Source: Roseovarius sp. MMSF_3350
Lineage (GTDB): Bacteria; Pseudomonadota; Alphaproteobacteria; Rhodobacterales; Rhodobacteraceae
NCBI RefSeq assembly: GCF_030733425.1
Contig: NZ_JASHIZ010000011.1
Coordinates: forward strand, 62,001-126,000
Direction: 5' to 3'
DNA: 64,000 bases
The position numbers and the translations under genes are program-made. This document shows, piece by piece, positions 7,949 to 16,424 of the stretch; the stretch's first letter is position 1, and each line of letters opens with the position of its first letter. The notes under the pieces were generated by a model. The model ran no database searches and had not been told where the DNA came from. It saw only the letters and a program-made list of their open reading frames with translations.

Positions 7949-8884
7949 TTAGCGGTCGGCCGCGAAAGTCCAGCGCGCGCGGCGTGGTACGCGGACGGCC
8001 AGTATGGGTTTCAGCAACGGGGAGCGGAACCGCTTGAGGTCGAGCGCCTCGTGCACGCCCGTGGTTTCTTCCCCGTCAATTACGCTGCGCACGGCGGCGC
8101 GGGCGTAAAAGGGCGCGTCGAGCATGGGTTGAATTTGAGTGGGGGTGTGGCCCGGGTCCGCCCGGCCCTCGCGGTAGAGACCCCAGGCGGTGCGCTTCAT
8201 GCGCATTTTCGGCGGGGGTGTGATGATCTTTGACTTGCCTTGATCGTCGAAGCGGATCCCGAGGCCCAGTTCCGATCCGTCGAGGCGGGTGGCGTCGTAG
8301 AAACAGGTGCTGCCCATGCCGGTGGGAAACCGCGCCCAGGTCCAGTAGGTGAAATCCTGCTCCAGAGCCCGCGTGCCGAAATTGGCGTCGAAATAGCCGT
8401 GGCCGTCCCATTGCCAGCCGGGCGCGTCGAGATCGACGCTGATCCGTGCGGTGGGGGCGAAGGGGCGCCAGACATGGGCGCCGTCGGGTGTGAGGGACAG
8501 TTCCACATTCGTCATGGCCGAGGGCGTGACGGTGACGCGGCCGCGAACGCGGGACACCAGCGGCGGGGCTCCGATCTCGTTTATGTCGATGACAAGCTGG
8601 CCGTTTGTCCAGTGCAGCGAAGAGGGGCCGACAGTGAAGCTGTCCGTTGTCTGGCGCAGCGCGCTGGTGCCGCGGTCGGTCATGGTGAAGCGCCCGCCGG
8701 GACCGTAGGTGGCGACGTTGATGCAGACATGATTTTCGGGATTGCGCCGGCCGGACCAGGCGTACCACGGAGAGAAGACCGAGCCGATGAAGGCGATGAT
8801 CGAAATGGCGCGGCCGCCGCCATCCTTCAGCCCGTCGATATACCACCATGCGTAGCCGTTGGGCGGGACGGCGAGGTTGAAATT
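7949..8884 (-). CDS. crtC: Carotenoid 1,2-hydratase (hydroxyneurosporene synthase)
   Basis: CrtC hydrates neurosporene and related carotenes at the psi-end. Recognisable family sequence runs from GYAWWYIDGLKDGGG through SIIAFIGSVFSPWYAWSGRRNP and INVATYGPGGRFTMTDRG to the C-terminus. The stop is certain; the start is not. No ATG, GTG or TTG occurs in frame near the N-terminal homology, the next being far upstream at 9175 in obvious shadow sequence of crtD. The boundary is therefore placed by homology. An ATC at 8800 sits where some relatives begin, but the conserved GYAWWY block lies upstream of it. The gene overlaps the 3' end of crtD by about 55 bp. Confidence 0.85.
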   Translation of the reverse strand, partial: NFNLAVPPNGYAWWYIDGLKDGGGRAISIIAFIGSVFSPWYAWSGRRNPENHVCINVATYGPGGRFTMTDRGTSALRQTTDSFTVGPSSLHWTNGQLVIDINEIGAPPLVSRVRGRVTVTPSAMTNVELSLTPDGAHVWRPFAPTARISVDLDAPGWQWDGHGYFDANFGTRALEQDFTYWTWARFPTGMGSTCFYDATRLDGSELGLGIRFDDQGKSKIITPPPKMRMKRTAWGLYREGRADPGHTPTQIQPMLDAPFYARAAVRSVIDGEETTGVHEALDLKRFRSPLLKPILAVRVPRRARWTFAADR

Positions 8885-10374
8885 GGGTCCGCCAGTATCG
8901 CCTCGGCCGCATGCCTGCCGGAGAGGGCCGCCATCGGCACCCCCGCCCCCGGATGCACCCCGCCGCCCGCCAGGTAGAGGCCCTTGACCGGCGTCCGGGC
9001 CGTGGGGCGCTGAAAGGTTGCCATCGTGCCGTGCGGGCTTTGCCCGTAGAGGGATCCTTTGCTCTCGGGAAACAGTTGATCGAAGCCCGAGGGCGTGGTC
9101 AGCGCGCCCGGCCCCGGCAGGGGATCGAGGGCGACGCCGAAGCGGGCCAGCGTCTGGAAGGTGCGGGTCTGACATGCGGTGAACTCCTCTGGGCCCGCGG
9201 GGACGTGCAGGGGGGGTGCGTTGGCGATGACCTCGAAGCGTTCGAGGGCGGGCGGGGCGACAGGCAGGCCGCGATCCATGGCGCAGACATAGAGCGTGGG
9301 GTCGGGGATGTGGCGGCCTTGCATCAGCGCGTCGAACTCGGGCTTGGGGTCGGCGCGGAAGAAGACGTTGTGATGGGCAAGCTCGGGTCCTGTCGGCGTG
9401 GCGGCGAAGGCCCAGACTTCGGCAGAAAGGCTGCCGGGGATTTCGGCGCTTTGCGGCGCCACGCGGTCGAGGCCGGGGCCGAGTGCACCGGTGGCGAGCG
9501 CTCGCGGGTCACCGTTGAAGACGACCGCGTCGGCCGGCAGGTATGTGCCGCCCTGAAGGGTGACACCGATGGCGCGGCCCTTCTCGGTGAAGATGCGGTC
9601 GACATGGGTGTCAAAGAGGAGTTTGCCGCCGCGGGCCGTGATGGCGTCGGCCAATGCCTGCGCCAGCCGGTGCATACCTCCCTCGACCACCCAGACGCCT
9701 GAAACCTCGGCTTGCCAGATCAGAGCCAGAAGGGCGGGCACGTGGTAGGGCGAGCCGCCGACATAGGTGGCGTAGCGGCCGAATAGCTGGATCAGGCGCG
9801 GGTCGTCGAAACTGGACTCCAACAACTGCGCGAGAGTCTTGTTCGGGGCCATCTGGCGGATCAGGCGGGGGTGGCGCAGCACGTGGGAGGTGAGGGCCGC
9901 GAGGGTCGGTTCGGGGGATTGCATGACGGGCGCGTCGAACCCTTCGAAAAGGGCGCGGGCGCGGTCGGAGAATTGGCGCATCTGTCGGCCCGCGCGGGCG
10001 CCGGCAAAGGCGGTGACTGCGTCGATATTGCGTTGCGGGTCGTCGAAGAGGTCGAGGGTGCTGCTGTCGGGCCAGAAATGGCGGACGAGGAGGTGCTGAC
10101 GGTGCAGGGTGACGTGATCGGCCAGCCGGGTGCCGAGCGCGGCGAAGAGATCCTCGAAGACCGGGCGCAGGGTGAGAACGGTGGGACCGGTATCGACCGG
10201 GCCGGCGGGCGTGGGCAGGGTGCGCATCTTGCCGCCGGGATGGCTGTGCCGTTCCAGAATGGTGACGCGCAACCCCGCGCCAGCAAGCCGCGCGGCGGTG
10301 GCAAGCCCGCCAATCCCCGCGCCGATGATGACGGCGTGGGGCACGTCTGAGCCCGGATGTCGTGACGATGTCAT
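8827..10374 (-). CDS. crtD: Methoxyneurosporene / hydroxyneurosporene desaturase
   Basis: CrtD performs the 3,4-desaturation step in the spheroidene pathway. The 515-aa CrtI-like flavoprotein has an N-terminal Rossmann motif (HAVIIGAGIGGLATAARLAG) followed by HPGGKMRTL, and the C-terminal GLYLAGGGVHPGAGVPMAALSGRHAA signature. The start lies 29 bp from the tandem PpsR boxes of the divergent crtD/crtE control region. Its last codons overlap crtC, so the two are almost certainly cotranscribed and coupled. Confidence 0.94.
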   Translation of the reverse strand: MTSSRHPGSDVPHAVIIGAGIGGLATAARLAGAGLRVTILERHSHPGGKMRTLPTPAGPVDTGPTVLTLRPVFEDLFAALGTRLADHVTLHRQHLLVRHFWPDSSTLDLFDDPQRNIDAVTAFAGARAGRQMRQFSDRARALFEGFDAPVMQSPEPTLAALTSHVLRHPRLIRQMAPNKTLAQLLESSFDDPRLIQLFGRYATYVGGSPYHVPALLALIWQAEVSGVWVVEGGMHRLAQALADAITARGGKLLFDTHVDRIFTEKGRAIGVTLQGGTYLPADAVVFNGDPRALATGALGPGLDRVAPQSAEIPGSLSAEVWAFAATPTGPELAHHNVFFRADPKPEFDALMQGRHIPDPTLYVCAMDRGLPVAPPALERFEVIANAPPLHVPAGPEEFTACQTRTFQTLARFGVALDPLPGPGALTTPSGFDQLFPESKGSLYGQSPHGTMATFQRPTARTPVKGLYLAGGGVHPGAGVPMAALSGRHAAEAILADPISTSPSRPTATHGGISTG

Positions 10375-10403
10375 GGCAGGATAGTTGACTCGAAACGGCG
10401 AAG

Positions 10404-10421
10404 TGTCCAGTATGATTTACA
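10404..10421. promoter_or_regulatory. PpsR/CrtJ operator 1, crtD-crtE divergent promoter
   Basis: Perfect TGT-N12-ACA match (TGTCCAGTATGATTTACA) in the 94-bp space between crtD and crtE. It pairs with a second perfect box starting 7 bp further on, the tandem arrangement expected for cooperative PpsR binding. Both divergent genes should be repressed together in air. Confidence 0.85.
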
Positions 10422-10428
10422 CTATGAT

Positions 10429-10446
10429 TGTCTCCATATGGTGACA
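10429..10446. promoter_or_regulatory. PpsR/CrtJ operator 2, crtD-crtE divergent promoter
   Basis: Second perfect TGT-N12-ACA match (TGTCTCCATATGGTGACA), ending 22 bp before the crtE ATG. Its position close to the crtE start means a bound repressor would occlude RNA polymerase at that promoter. Confidence 0.85.
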
Positions 10447-10468
10447 TTTGTCTGATCAGGAGCGTCCC

Positions 10469-11338
10469 ATGCCCCTTTCGCAGAGAATCGAAGCCGCCGT
10501 CTTGCGTGCACTGGACCTGACGCAGGGACGGCAGGCTCCGGCGCAACTCAGCGAGGCTTTGGGATACGCCTGCCTGCCAGGCGGTGCGCGCATACGGCCG
10601 ACGATACTCATCTCGGTGGCGATGGCCTGCGGCGACGATCGGCCTGACGTGAGCGATGCCGCAGCGGCAGCGCTGGAGGTGATCCATTGCGCCAGCCTCG
10701 TACATGACGACCTGCCCTGTTTCGACGATGCCGATCTGCGGCGCGGCAAGCCGTCTGTGCACAAGGCCTATTCGCAGCCCCTGGCGGTGCTGACGGGGGA
10801 CAGCCTGATTATCCTGGCGTTCGATGTTCTGGCACGGGTCGCAGAGACCGACCCGTTGCGCGCGGCCCGGCTGATGCAGGCGCTGGCGAGGCGCACGGGG
10901 ATGCCAAGCGGGATTTGCGCGGGGCAGGGCTGGGAAAGCGAGCGGGAGGTGGACCTTGTGGCCTATCACCGCTCGAAGACGGCGGCGCTGTTCATCGCGG
11001 CCACGGAAATGGGCGCGATTTCGGCGGGGCATGATGCGGAACCCTGGGGCGACCTCGGGGCGTTGATCGGCGAGGCGTTCCAGGTGGCGGATGATCTGCG
11101 CGATGCCGTGCTGGACGAAAAGACATTGGGCAAGCCGGTGGGTCAGGACGACCTGCACGGACGGCCCAACGCGGTGGCGGAATACGGCGTCGAAGGCGCG
11201 GTGGCGCGGCTGAAGGATATCCTGGCGGGGGCGATCGCCTCGATCCCGTCCTGCCCGGGCGAGGCGGCGCTGGCCGAGATGGTACGCTTGCAGGCGCAGG
11301 CGATCATGCCGAAGCTGCCCGCACGTTATCGGGCGTAA
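10469..11338 (+). CDS. crtE: Geranylgeranyl diphosphate synthase
   Basis: CrtE makes the C20 diphosphate used both for carotenoids (through CrtB) and for the Bchl tail (through BchG and BchP). The 289-aa polyprenyl synthase shows the first aspartate-rich motif in LVHDDLPCFDDADLRRG and the second in FQVADDLRDAVLDEKTLGK. The ATG at 10469 is chosen because AGGAG lies 7 bp before it; a TTG at 10448 in frame has no such site and touches the PpsR operator. It is the first gene of the crtEF-bchCXYZ-puf superoperon. Confidence 0.96.
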   Translation: MPLSQRIEAAVLRALDLTQGRQAPAQLSEALGYACLPGGARIRPTILISVAMACGDDRPDVSDAAAAALEVIHCASLVHDDLPCFDDADLRRGKPSVHKAYSQPLAVLTGDSLIILAFDVLARVAETDPLRAARLMQALARRTGMPSGICAGQGWESEREVDLVAYHRSKTAALFIAATEMGAISAGHDAEPWGDLGALIGEAFQVADDLRDAVLDEKTLGKPVGQDDLHGRPNAVAEYGVEGAVARLKDILAGAIASIPSCPGEAALAEMVRLQAQAIMPKLPARYRA

Positions 11339-11344
11339 CGCGCC

Positions 11345-12475
11345 GTGGCGGTGCAGGAGCCTCGGGTGCCGCGCCGCGCCGGACTGACGGGATGGATCAA
11401 CCGGCAGATCGCAAAGCCGGGATTTCAGTATTTCGCCAGCGCCTTGCCCTTCGGCAGGAGTATGGCGCGCCGCGACGGCGCGGATATTTTCGATCTTTTG
11501 CAGGGGTTCGTGGCCGCCCAGGTGCTGGGCGCGCTGGTCGAGACCGGGATTCTGCGTGCGTTGCTGGACGGACCGCGCAGTGCCGAGGCGCTGGGCTTTC
11601 GGCATGACGTGCCCGCTGATCGGATGGCTCAGTTGCTACGCGCGGGCGCGGCGCTGGGGCTGTTGAAGCGGCGTCGTGATGGAGCCTATGCGCTGGCCCG
11701 GAAGGGGGCTGCTATCCTGGGTGTGCCGGGGTTGGAGAATATGATCCGGCACAATTCCGAATTCTATGCCGACATGGCCGATCCGATGGCGCTGTTGCGC
11801 GGCGAAAGTGAGACGCGCCTGGCGCGGTTCTGGCCTTACGTGTTCGGCAGCAAGGGCGAGGTCGCGCCGGAGGCGGCGGACAGGTACTCGACATTGATGG
11901 CGGAAAGCCAGGTGCTGGTCGCCCGTGACACGCTGAAAATGCTGCCCCTGAAGGGCAAACAAAGGGTGATGGACGTGGGGGGCGGATCGGGCGTGTTCCT
12001 GTTCGAAGTGCTGCGGCGGAACAAGGCGGCGCGGGGAATCCTGTTCGATTTGCCCGAGGTGATGCCGCAGGCCGAAAGCCGGTTGGCCGCGCTTGGGATC
12101 AAGGACCGTATCACGCTGTATAGCGGCAGTTTCCGCGATGGTTCCTTGCCCGACGGGGCGGACACGATCTGCCTGATCCGTGTGCTTTACGATCATGCGG
12201 ACGAAACGGTCGAGGACCTCTTGCGCAAGGCATTTGCCGCTTTGCCGCCGGGCGGGCGGCTGATCGTGTCGGAGCCGATGTCGGGTGGCGATGCGCCCGA
12301 GCGGGCGGGCGACGTCTATTTCGCTTTCTATACCATGGCGATGGGCACCGGGCGCGTGCGGTCGCAGGCGCGGATCGCCGAGATGTGTCGCGCGGCGGGT
12401 TTCGAGGATGTGGTCATGCCGAAGCCGATCCGCCCCTTTATCACCACCGCGCTGGCCTGCCGCAAGCCCGGCTGA
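11345..12475 (+). CDS. crtF: Demethylspheroidene O-methyltransferase
   Basis: CrtF methylates the C-1 hydroxyl of the carotenoid with S-adenosylmethionine. The 376-aa protein has an N-terminal dimerisation/winged-helix region (FDLLQGFVAAQVLGALVETG) and a C-terminal Rossmann methyltransferase domain with motif I VMDVGGGSGVFLFEVL and post-I FDLPEVM, as in the plant-type O-methyltransferase 2 family. The start is GTG, 6 bp after the crtE stop. The roughly 145-bp gap to bchC holds the bchC promoter. Confidence 0.94.
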   Translation: MAVQEPRVPRRAGLTGWINRQIAKPGFQYFASALPFGRSMARRDGADIFDLLQGFVAAQVLGALVETGILRALLDGPRSAEALGFRHDVPADRMAQLLRAGAALGLLKRRRDGAYALARKGAAILGVPGLENMIRHNSEFYADMADPMALLRGESETRLARFWPYVFGSKGEVAPEAADRYSTLMAESQVLVARDTLKMLPLKGKQRVMDVGGGSGVFLFEVLRRNKAARGILFDLPEVMPQAESRLAALGIKDRITLYSGSFRDGSLPDGADTICLIRVLYDHADETVEDLLRKAFAALPPGGRLIVSEPMSGGDAPERAGDVYFAFYTMAMGTGRVRSQARIAEMCRAAGFEDVVMPKPIRPFITTALACRKPG

Positions 12476-12515
12476 CCGGCGCATGGCGGTGTTAAGGAGC
12501 CGATTCGCTGTAAAG

Positions 12516-12533
12516 TGTAAAGTTTAGTTGACA
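12516..12533. promoter_or_regulatory. PpsR/CrtJ operator 1 upstream of bchC
   Basis: Perfect TGT-N12-ACA box (TGTAAAGTTTAGTTGACA). Its right arm contains TTGACA, a likely -35 hexamer, so repressor and polymerase would compete. It is one of a tandem pair with 8-bp spacing, matching the classic bchC promoter architecture of purple bacteria. Confidence 0.87.
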
Positions 12534-12541
12534 CAAAGTGC

Positions 12542-12559
12542 TGTCGTAATAGACTGACA
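12542..12559. promoter_or_regulatory. PpsR/CrtJ operator 2 upstream of bchC
   Basis: Perfect TGT-N12-ACA box (TGTCGTAATAGACTGACA), 8 bp after the first. The pair sits about 60 bp before the bchC start and should control bchCXYZ and, by read-through, the puf genes. Confidence 0.87.
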
Positions 12560-12620
12560 TGTAACCGGATCGCGCCCTGCGTCGGCGCGACTCACACAAT
12601 AGCCGGGGGAGTTCAGACAG

Positions 12621-13562
12621 TTGGAGACGCGCGCCGTATTCCTGAATGGTCCGAAAGACCTGCACCTGGACACACTGCAGCTCAAGCAGCCGGGCCCTGC
12701 GGATATCGTGGTGGACATTGCCCATTCCGGGATCTCGACCGGCACGGAAAAACTGTTCTGGACCGGTGAGATGCCTCCCTTCCCGGGGTCGGGTTATCCG
12801 CTGGTGCCGGGATATGAGGCCGCGGGTGAAGTGGTCGAGGCCGGGCCGGACAGCGGCTTCAAGACTGGCGAGACGGTGTTCGTGCCGGGGGCGGATTGCT
12901 TTGACGGTGCGTTTGGCCTGTTCGGCGGCGCGGCGAGCCGGTTGGTGACACCCGCCGACAGGGTTACGCGAATCGATTCGACGCTGAGAGCGGAAGGCGC
13001 ATTGCTGGCCTTGGCCGCGACCGCGCGGCACGCGATGGCCGGATTGGACAAGCGCGTGCCGGAGCTGATTGTCGGGCACGGTGTGCTGGGCCGGCTTCTG
13101 GCGCGCCTGACAATTGCCGCCGGAGCGCCGGCGCCTGTGGTCTGGGAAGCCGACTTGGCGCGGCGCGGTGGCGCGGAGGGCTATGATGTGATCGCACCCG
13201 AAGCCGACGAGCGTCGCGACTACCGCGCGATTTACGATGCCTCGGGCGATGCAAGCATTCTGAACGACCTGATCGGACGGCTGACCAAGGGCGGCGAGAT
13301 CGTGCTGGCGGGGTTCTATCCCGGCGGCCTGAGCTTTGCCTTTCCGCCCGCCTTTATGCGCGAGGCGCGGTTGCGCATCGCCGCGGAATGGGCGCGCGAG
13401 GACCTCGCCGCCGTGGGCGCGCTGCTGGACAGCGGTGCACTGAGCCTGGGTGGGTTGATCACTCACAACGCTCCGGCCGAGCGGGCCGAGGACGCCTATC
13501 GGACGGCCTTTGAGGAGGCCGGCTGTTTGAAAATGATACTCAATTGGAAGGACGCCGCGTGA
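12621..13562 (+). CDS. bchC: 3-hydroxyethyl bacteriochlorophyllide a dehydrogenase
   Basis: BchC oxidises the C3 hydroxyethyl group to acetyl in the last stages of bacteriochlorophyllide a synthesis, using NAD+. The 313-aa protein is an MDR-type dehydrogenase ([33 protein letters not shown] at residues 41-70 marks the family) and lacks the usual catalytic zinc cysteines. The start is a TTG, supported by a GGGGGAG ribosome site 9 bp before it. The stop overlaps the bchX GTG start by 3 bp. Confidence 0.94.
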   Translation: METRAVFLNGPKDLHLDTLQLKQPGPADIVVDIAHSGISTGTEKLFWTGEMPPFPGSGYPLVPGYEAAGEVVEAGPDSGFKTGETVFVPGADCFDGAFGLFGGAASRLVTPADRVTRIDSTLRAEGALLALAATARHAMAGLDKRVPELIVGHGVLGRLLARLTIAAGAPAPVVWEADLARRGGAEGYDVIAPEADERRDYRAIYDASGDASILNDLIGRLTKGGEIVLAGFYPGGLSFAFPPAFMREARLRIAAEWAREDLAAVGALLDSGALSLGGLITHNAPAERAEDAYRTAFEEAGCLKMILNWKDAA

Positions 13563-14590
13563 AGGACGATGTCGACAAGCGCGCGGAAACGCGCGACATC
13601 CCGAACCTGAAGGACTTCGACAAACGCCTGCGGGACGAGGCCGGCGAAGAGCCGAGCCTGGAAGTGCCACAGGGCGAGCCCACCAGCAAGACGCAGATCA
13701 TCGCGATCTATGGCAAGGGGGGGATCGGCAAGTCGTTCACCCTGGCCAACCTGAGCCACATGATGGCCGAACAGGGCAAGCGCGTGCTGCTGATCGGGTG
13801 CGACCCGAAATCGGACACGACCAGCCTGTTGTTCGGCGGCAAGGCGTGCCCGACGATCATCGAGACCTCGACCAAGAAGAACCTGGCCGGCGAGCAGGTG
13901 AAGATCGGCGACGTGTGTTTCAAGCGCGGCGGCGTCTTTGCCATGGAGCTGGGTGGCCCGGAAGTGGGGCGCGGCTGTGGCGGTCGCGGGATCATCCACG
14001 GGTTCGAACTGCTTGAGAAGCTCGGCTTCCATGACTGGGACTTCGACTATGTCCTGCTGGATTTCCTGGGTGACGTGGTCTGCGGCGGCTTCGGCCTGCC
14101 GATTGCCCGCGACATGGCGCAGAAGGTGATCCTCGTGGCGTCGAACGACCTGCAGTCGCTTTACGTGGCCAACAACGTGTGCTCGGCGGTGGAGTATTTC
14201 CGCAAGCTGGGCGGCAACGTCGGCGTCGCGGGGCTGGTGGTCAACAAGGACGACCATTCGGGCGAGGCGCAGGCCTTTGCCAAGGCGGTGAACATTCCCG
14301 TGCTGGCCGCGATCCCGCAGGACGACGATTTGCGCAAGAAATCGGCCAATTACCAGATCGTCGGCACCGACAAGAGCCAGTGGGGGAGCCTTTTTGCCGG
14401 GCTGGCCGAGGCGGTGTCGCTGGCCCCGCCGGTGCGTCCCGCGCCGCTGGACCAGGATGGGTTGCTGGGGTTGTTCGACGACTCCGAGACGGGCGGCAGC
14501 GTCACGCTGGAGCCTGCGACGGACGAGGACATGCGCGGCAAGAACGCCGCGCCGAAGGAAAGCCTGGAGGTGGTCTATGACGACGCCTGA
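13559..14590 (+). CDS. bchX: Chlorophyllide a reductase iron protein, subunit X
   Basis: BchX is the NifH-like ATPase that passes electrons to BchYZ for C7=C8 reduction of chlorophyllide a. The P-loop [16 protein letters not shown] and the two [4Fe-4S] ligand regions GRGCGGRG and [11 protein letters not shown] are present. The GTG at 13559 overlaps the bchC TGA, giving 343 aa; an in-frame TTG at 13544 is less likely. The C-terminal tail after residue about 300 is acidic and low in conservation. The gene runs 14 bp into a 44-aa ORF that links it to bchY. Confidence 0.96.
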   Translation: MKDDVDKRAETRDIPNLKDFDKRLRDEAGEEPSLEVPQGEPTSKTQIIAIYGKGGIGKSFTLANLSHMMAEQGKRVLLIGCDPKSDTTSLLFGGKACPTIIETSTKKNLAGEQVKIGDVCFKRGGVFAMELGGPEVGRGCGGRGIIHGFELLEKLGFHDWDFDYVLLDFLGDVVCGGFGLPIARDMAQKVILVASNDLQSLYVANNVCSAVEYFRKLGGNVGVAGLVVNKDDHSGEAQAFAKAVNIPVLAAIPQDDDLRKKSANYQIVGTDKSQWGSLFAGLAEAVSLAPPVRPAPLDQDGLLGLFDDSETGGSVTLEPATDEDMRGKNAAPKESLEVVYDDA

Positions 14591-14711
14591 GCCAACCCAG
14601 ACACAGCAGTTGATCCGGGCCTGCCGGATGGTCGCGGAGGCGCGGCCCGAGCAGATCGCCCGGCTTTTGAAGGATATCGCGGCCCGGGGCGGGTCGGAAA
14701 GGGCTCTATGA
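14577..14711 (+). CDS. 44-aa uncharacterised ORF coupled between bchX and bchY
   Basis: An ATG at 14577 inside the last codons of bchX opens a 44-codon frame whose TGA at 14709-14711 overlaps the bchY ATG. Residues 9-36 (QQLIRACRMVAEARPEQIARL and onward) predict one amphipathic helix with a single Cys at 16; there is no membrane segment and the end is Gly/Arg-rich. Frame overlap at both ends is the pattern of a translated coupling cistron. Otherwise this would be a 117-bp gap in a tightly packed operon. I do not recognise the family. It could be a small assembly or stability factor for the reductase, or simply a coupling peptide. Confidence 0.55.
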   Translation: MTTPEPTQTQQLIRACRMVAEARPEQIARLLKDIAARGGSERAL

Positions 14712-16270
14712 GCGATGAAGTCACATATGACGATGCCGGCAAGGCGGAGGTCATCCGCGGCAAGGCGCGCGAGGACGCGCCGGAGCTGACGGGCGATCCG
14801 GGACTGGGATGCCATTCCGGCAACGAGATGGACAAGGCCGCGCGCATGGCCGGGCAGAGCGATCTGCTGGACCAATATGCGCGCGACTATCCGCAGGGTC
14901 CGCACGACAAGCCGCAAAGCATGTGTCCCGCTTTCGGCAGCTTGCGTGTGGGCCTTCGGATGAAACGTGTGGCCACCGTGCTGAGCGGCTCGGCCTGTTG
15001 TGTCTACGGCCTGACCTTCGTGAGCCATTTCTACGGCGCGCGGCGGTCGGTGGGCTATGTGCCGTTCAATTCCGAGACGCTGGTCACCGGCAAGCTTTTC
15101 GAGGACATCCGGGATTCAGTGCATGAGCTGGCCGATCCGGACCGGTTCGATGCGGTCGTGGTGACGAACCTGTGCGTGCCGACGGCGAGCGGCGTGCCGC
15201 TGCGGCTGTTGCCGAAGGAAATCAACGGTGTGCGGATCGTGGGGATCGACGTGCCGGGCTTCGGCATTCCGACCCATGCAGAGGCCAAGGATGTGCTGGC
15301 CGGCGCAATGCTGAACTACGCTCGGCAAGAGATCGAGGCGGGGCCGGTTGCCGCGCCCGAGGGAGGTCTCTCCGACAGGCCGACGGTGAGCTTGCTGGGC
15401 GAGATGTTCCCGGCCGATCCGGTGATGATCGGCCAGATGCTGGCACCGATGGGGCTGGCGGCGGGGCCAGTCGTGCCGTGCCGCGAGTGGCGCGAGCTTT
15501 ATGCCGCGCTGGATTGCGGTGCGGTGGCGGCGATCCACCCGTTCTATACCGCCGCGGTGCGGGAATTCGAGGCCGCCGGGCGGCCTGTCGTGGGGTCTGC
15601 GCCCGTGGGGCGGGACGGGACGGCGGCGTGGCTGAGCGCCATCGGGGATGCCTTTGGCGTGCCTGCCGACAAGGTGGGGCAGGCGCAGAACGCGTTCCTG
15701 CCGGCGATCGAGGCGGCCTTGGGTGCCCGGCAGATCGATGGGACGATCATGCTGTCGGGGTACGAGGGCAGCGAATTGTTGGTGGCCCGCCTGCTGATCG
15801 AGAGCGGGGCGGATGTGCCTTATGTGGGGACGGCCTGTGCCAGGAGCCCGTGGTCGGTGGAGGATGCCGCTTGGCTGGAGTCCAAGGGCACCAAGGTTCA
15901 GTACCGCGCGTCGCTGGAAGACGATTGCGCGGCGATGGAAGCCATCCGGCCGGACCTGGCCATCGGCACGACGCCGGTGGTGCAGAAGGCCAAGGAACTG
16001 GGCGTTCCGGGGCTTTACTTTACCAACCTGATTTCCGCGCGTCCCCTGATGGGGCCGGCCGGGGCCGGGAGCCTGGCGGAAGTGGCCAATGCGGCCATCG
16101 CCAACAAGGGGCGGATGGACCGAATGCGCGAATTCTTCGAGGGCGTGGGCAGCGGCGATACCGCCGGGGTCTGGGAAGGCCAGCCCAACGTGCGCGAGGA
16201 TTTCCGGGCGACGAACCTCAAGAAGCTGGAAAAGCAGCAGAGGGCTAGGAAAGCGCAGGAGATGATATGA
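14708..16270 (+). CDS. bchY: Chlorophyllide a reductase subunit Y
   Basis: BchY is the NifD/BchN-like half of the catalytic BchYZ tetramer. The 520-aa protein carries cysteine regions expected to help ligate the bridging [4Fe-4S] cluster: DPGLGCHSG near residue 37, [10 protein letters not shown] near 74 and GSACCVYGL near 99. The start overlaps the micro-ORF stop (ATGA). A 7-bp-stem hairpin and repeats follow the stop, so the bchY-bchZ spacing is unusually loose (154 bp). Confidence 0.96.
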   Translation: MSDEVTYDDAGKAEVIRGKAREDAPELTGDPGLGCHSGNEMDKAARMAGQSDLLDQYARDYPQGPHDKPQSMCPAFGSLRVGLRMKRVATVLSGSACCVYGLTFVSHFYGARRSVGYVPFNSETLVTGKLFEDIRDSVHELADPDRFDAVVVTNLCVPTASGVPLRLLPKEINGVRIVGIDVPGFGIPTHAEAKDVLAGAMLNYARQEIEAGPVAAPEGGLSDRPTVSLLGEMFPADPVMIGQMLAPMGLAAGPVVPCREWRELYAALDCGAVAAIHPFYTAAVREFEAAGRPVVGSAPVGRDGTAAWLSAIGDAFGVPADKVGQAQNAFLPAIEAALGARQIDGTIMLSGYEGSELLVARLLIESGADVPYVGTACARSPWSVEDAAWLESKGTKVQYRASLEDDCAAMEAIRPDLAIGTTPVVQKAKELGVPGLYFTNLISARPLMGPAGAGSLAEVANAAIANKGRMDRMREFFEGVGSGDTAGVWEGQPNVREDFRATNLKKLEKQQRARKAQEMI

Positions 16271-16420
16271 CGGCGAAGTATGCACATATTTCGCCGCGCC
16301 GTGGAGCATTCCGGGCGCAGAGGTCCTGGATCAAGTCCGGGACGGGGGTGGGTTGTGCGCCCACGCCGTGGAGCATTCTGGCGTCCATGGCGGGGTGGAA
16401 CCCCGCCCTACGGGAGGGTG
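16271..16420. repeat. Mosaic of small palindromic repeats between bchY and bchZ
   Basis: This 150-bp gap holds, in order: a hairpin CGGCGAA/TTCGCCG at 16271-16296; a 15-bp direct repeat CGCCGTGGAGCATTC at 16297-16311 and 16364-16378; a GTCCTGGATCAAGTCCGGGAC palindrome at 16323-16343 related to repeats at 27861, 33511 and 38284; and a hairpin GGCGGGG/CCCCGCC (16389-16407) followed by CTACGGGAGG, a module repeated at 58333-58360. The last module supplies the GGGAGG ribosome site of bchZ. Confidence 0.75.
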
Positions 16421-16424
16421 CGTC

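Noticed and set aside
9611..11605. 664-codon minus-strand frame across crtD and crtE
   Set aside because: Runs through a divergent promoter and two genes; low-complexity composition.
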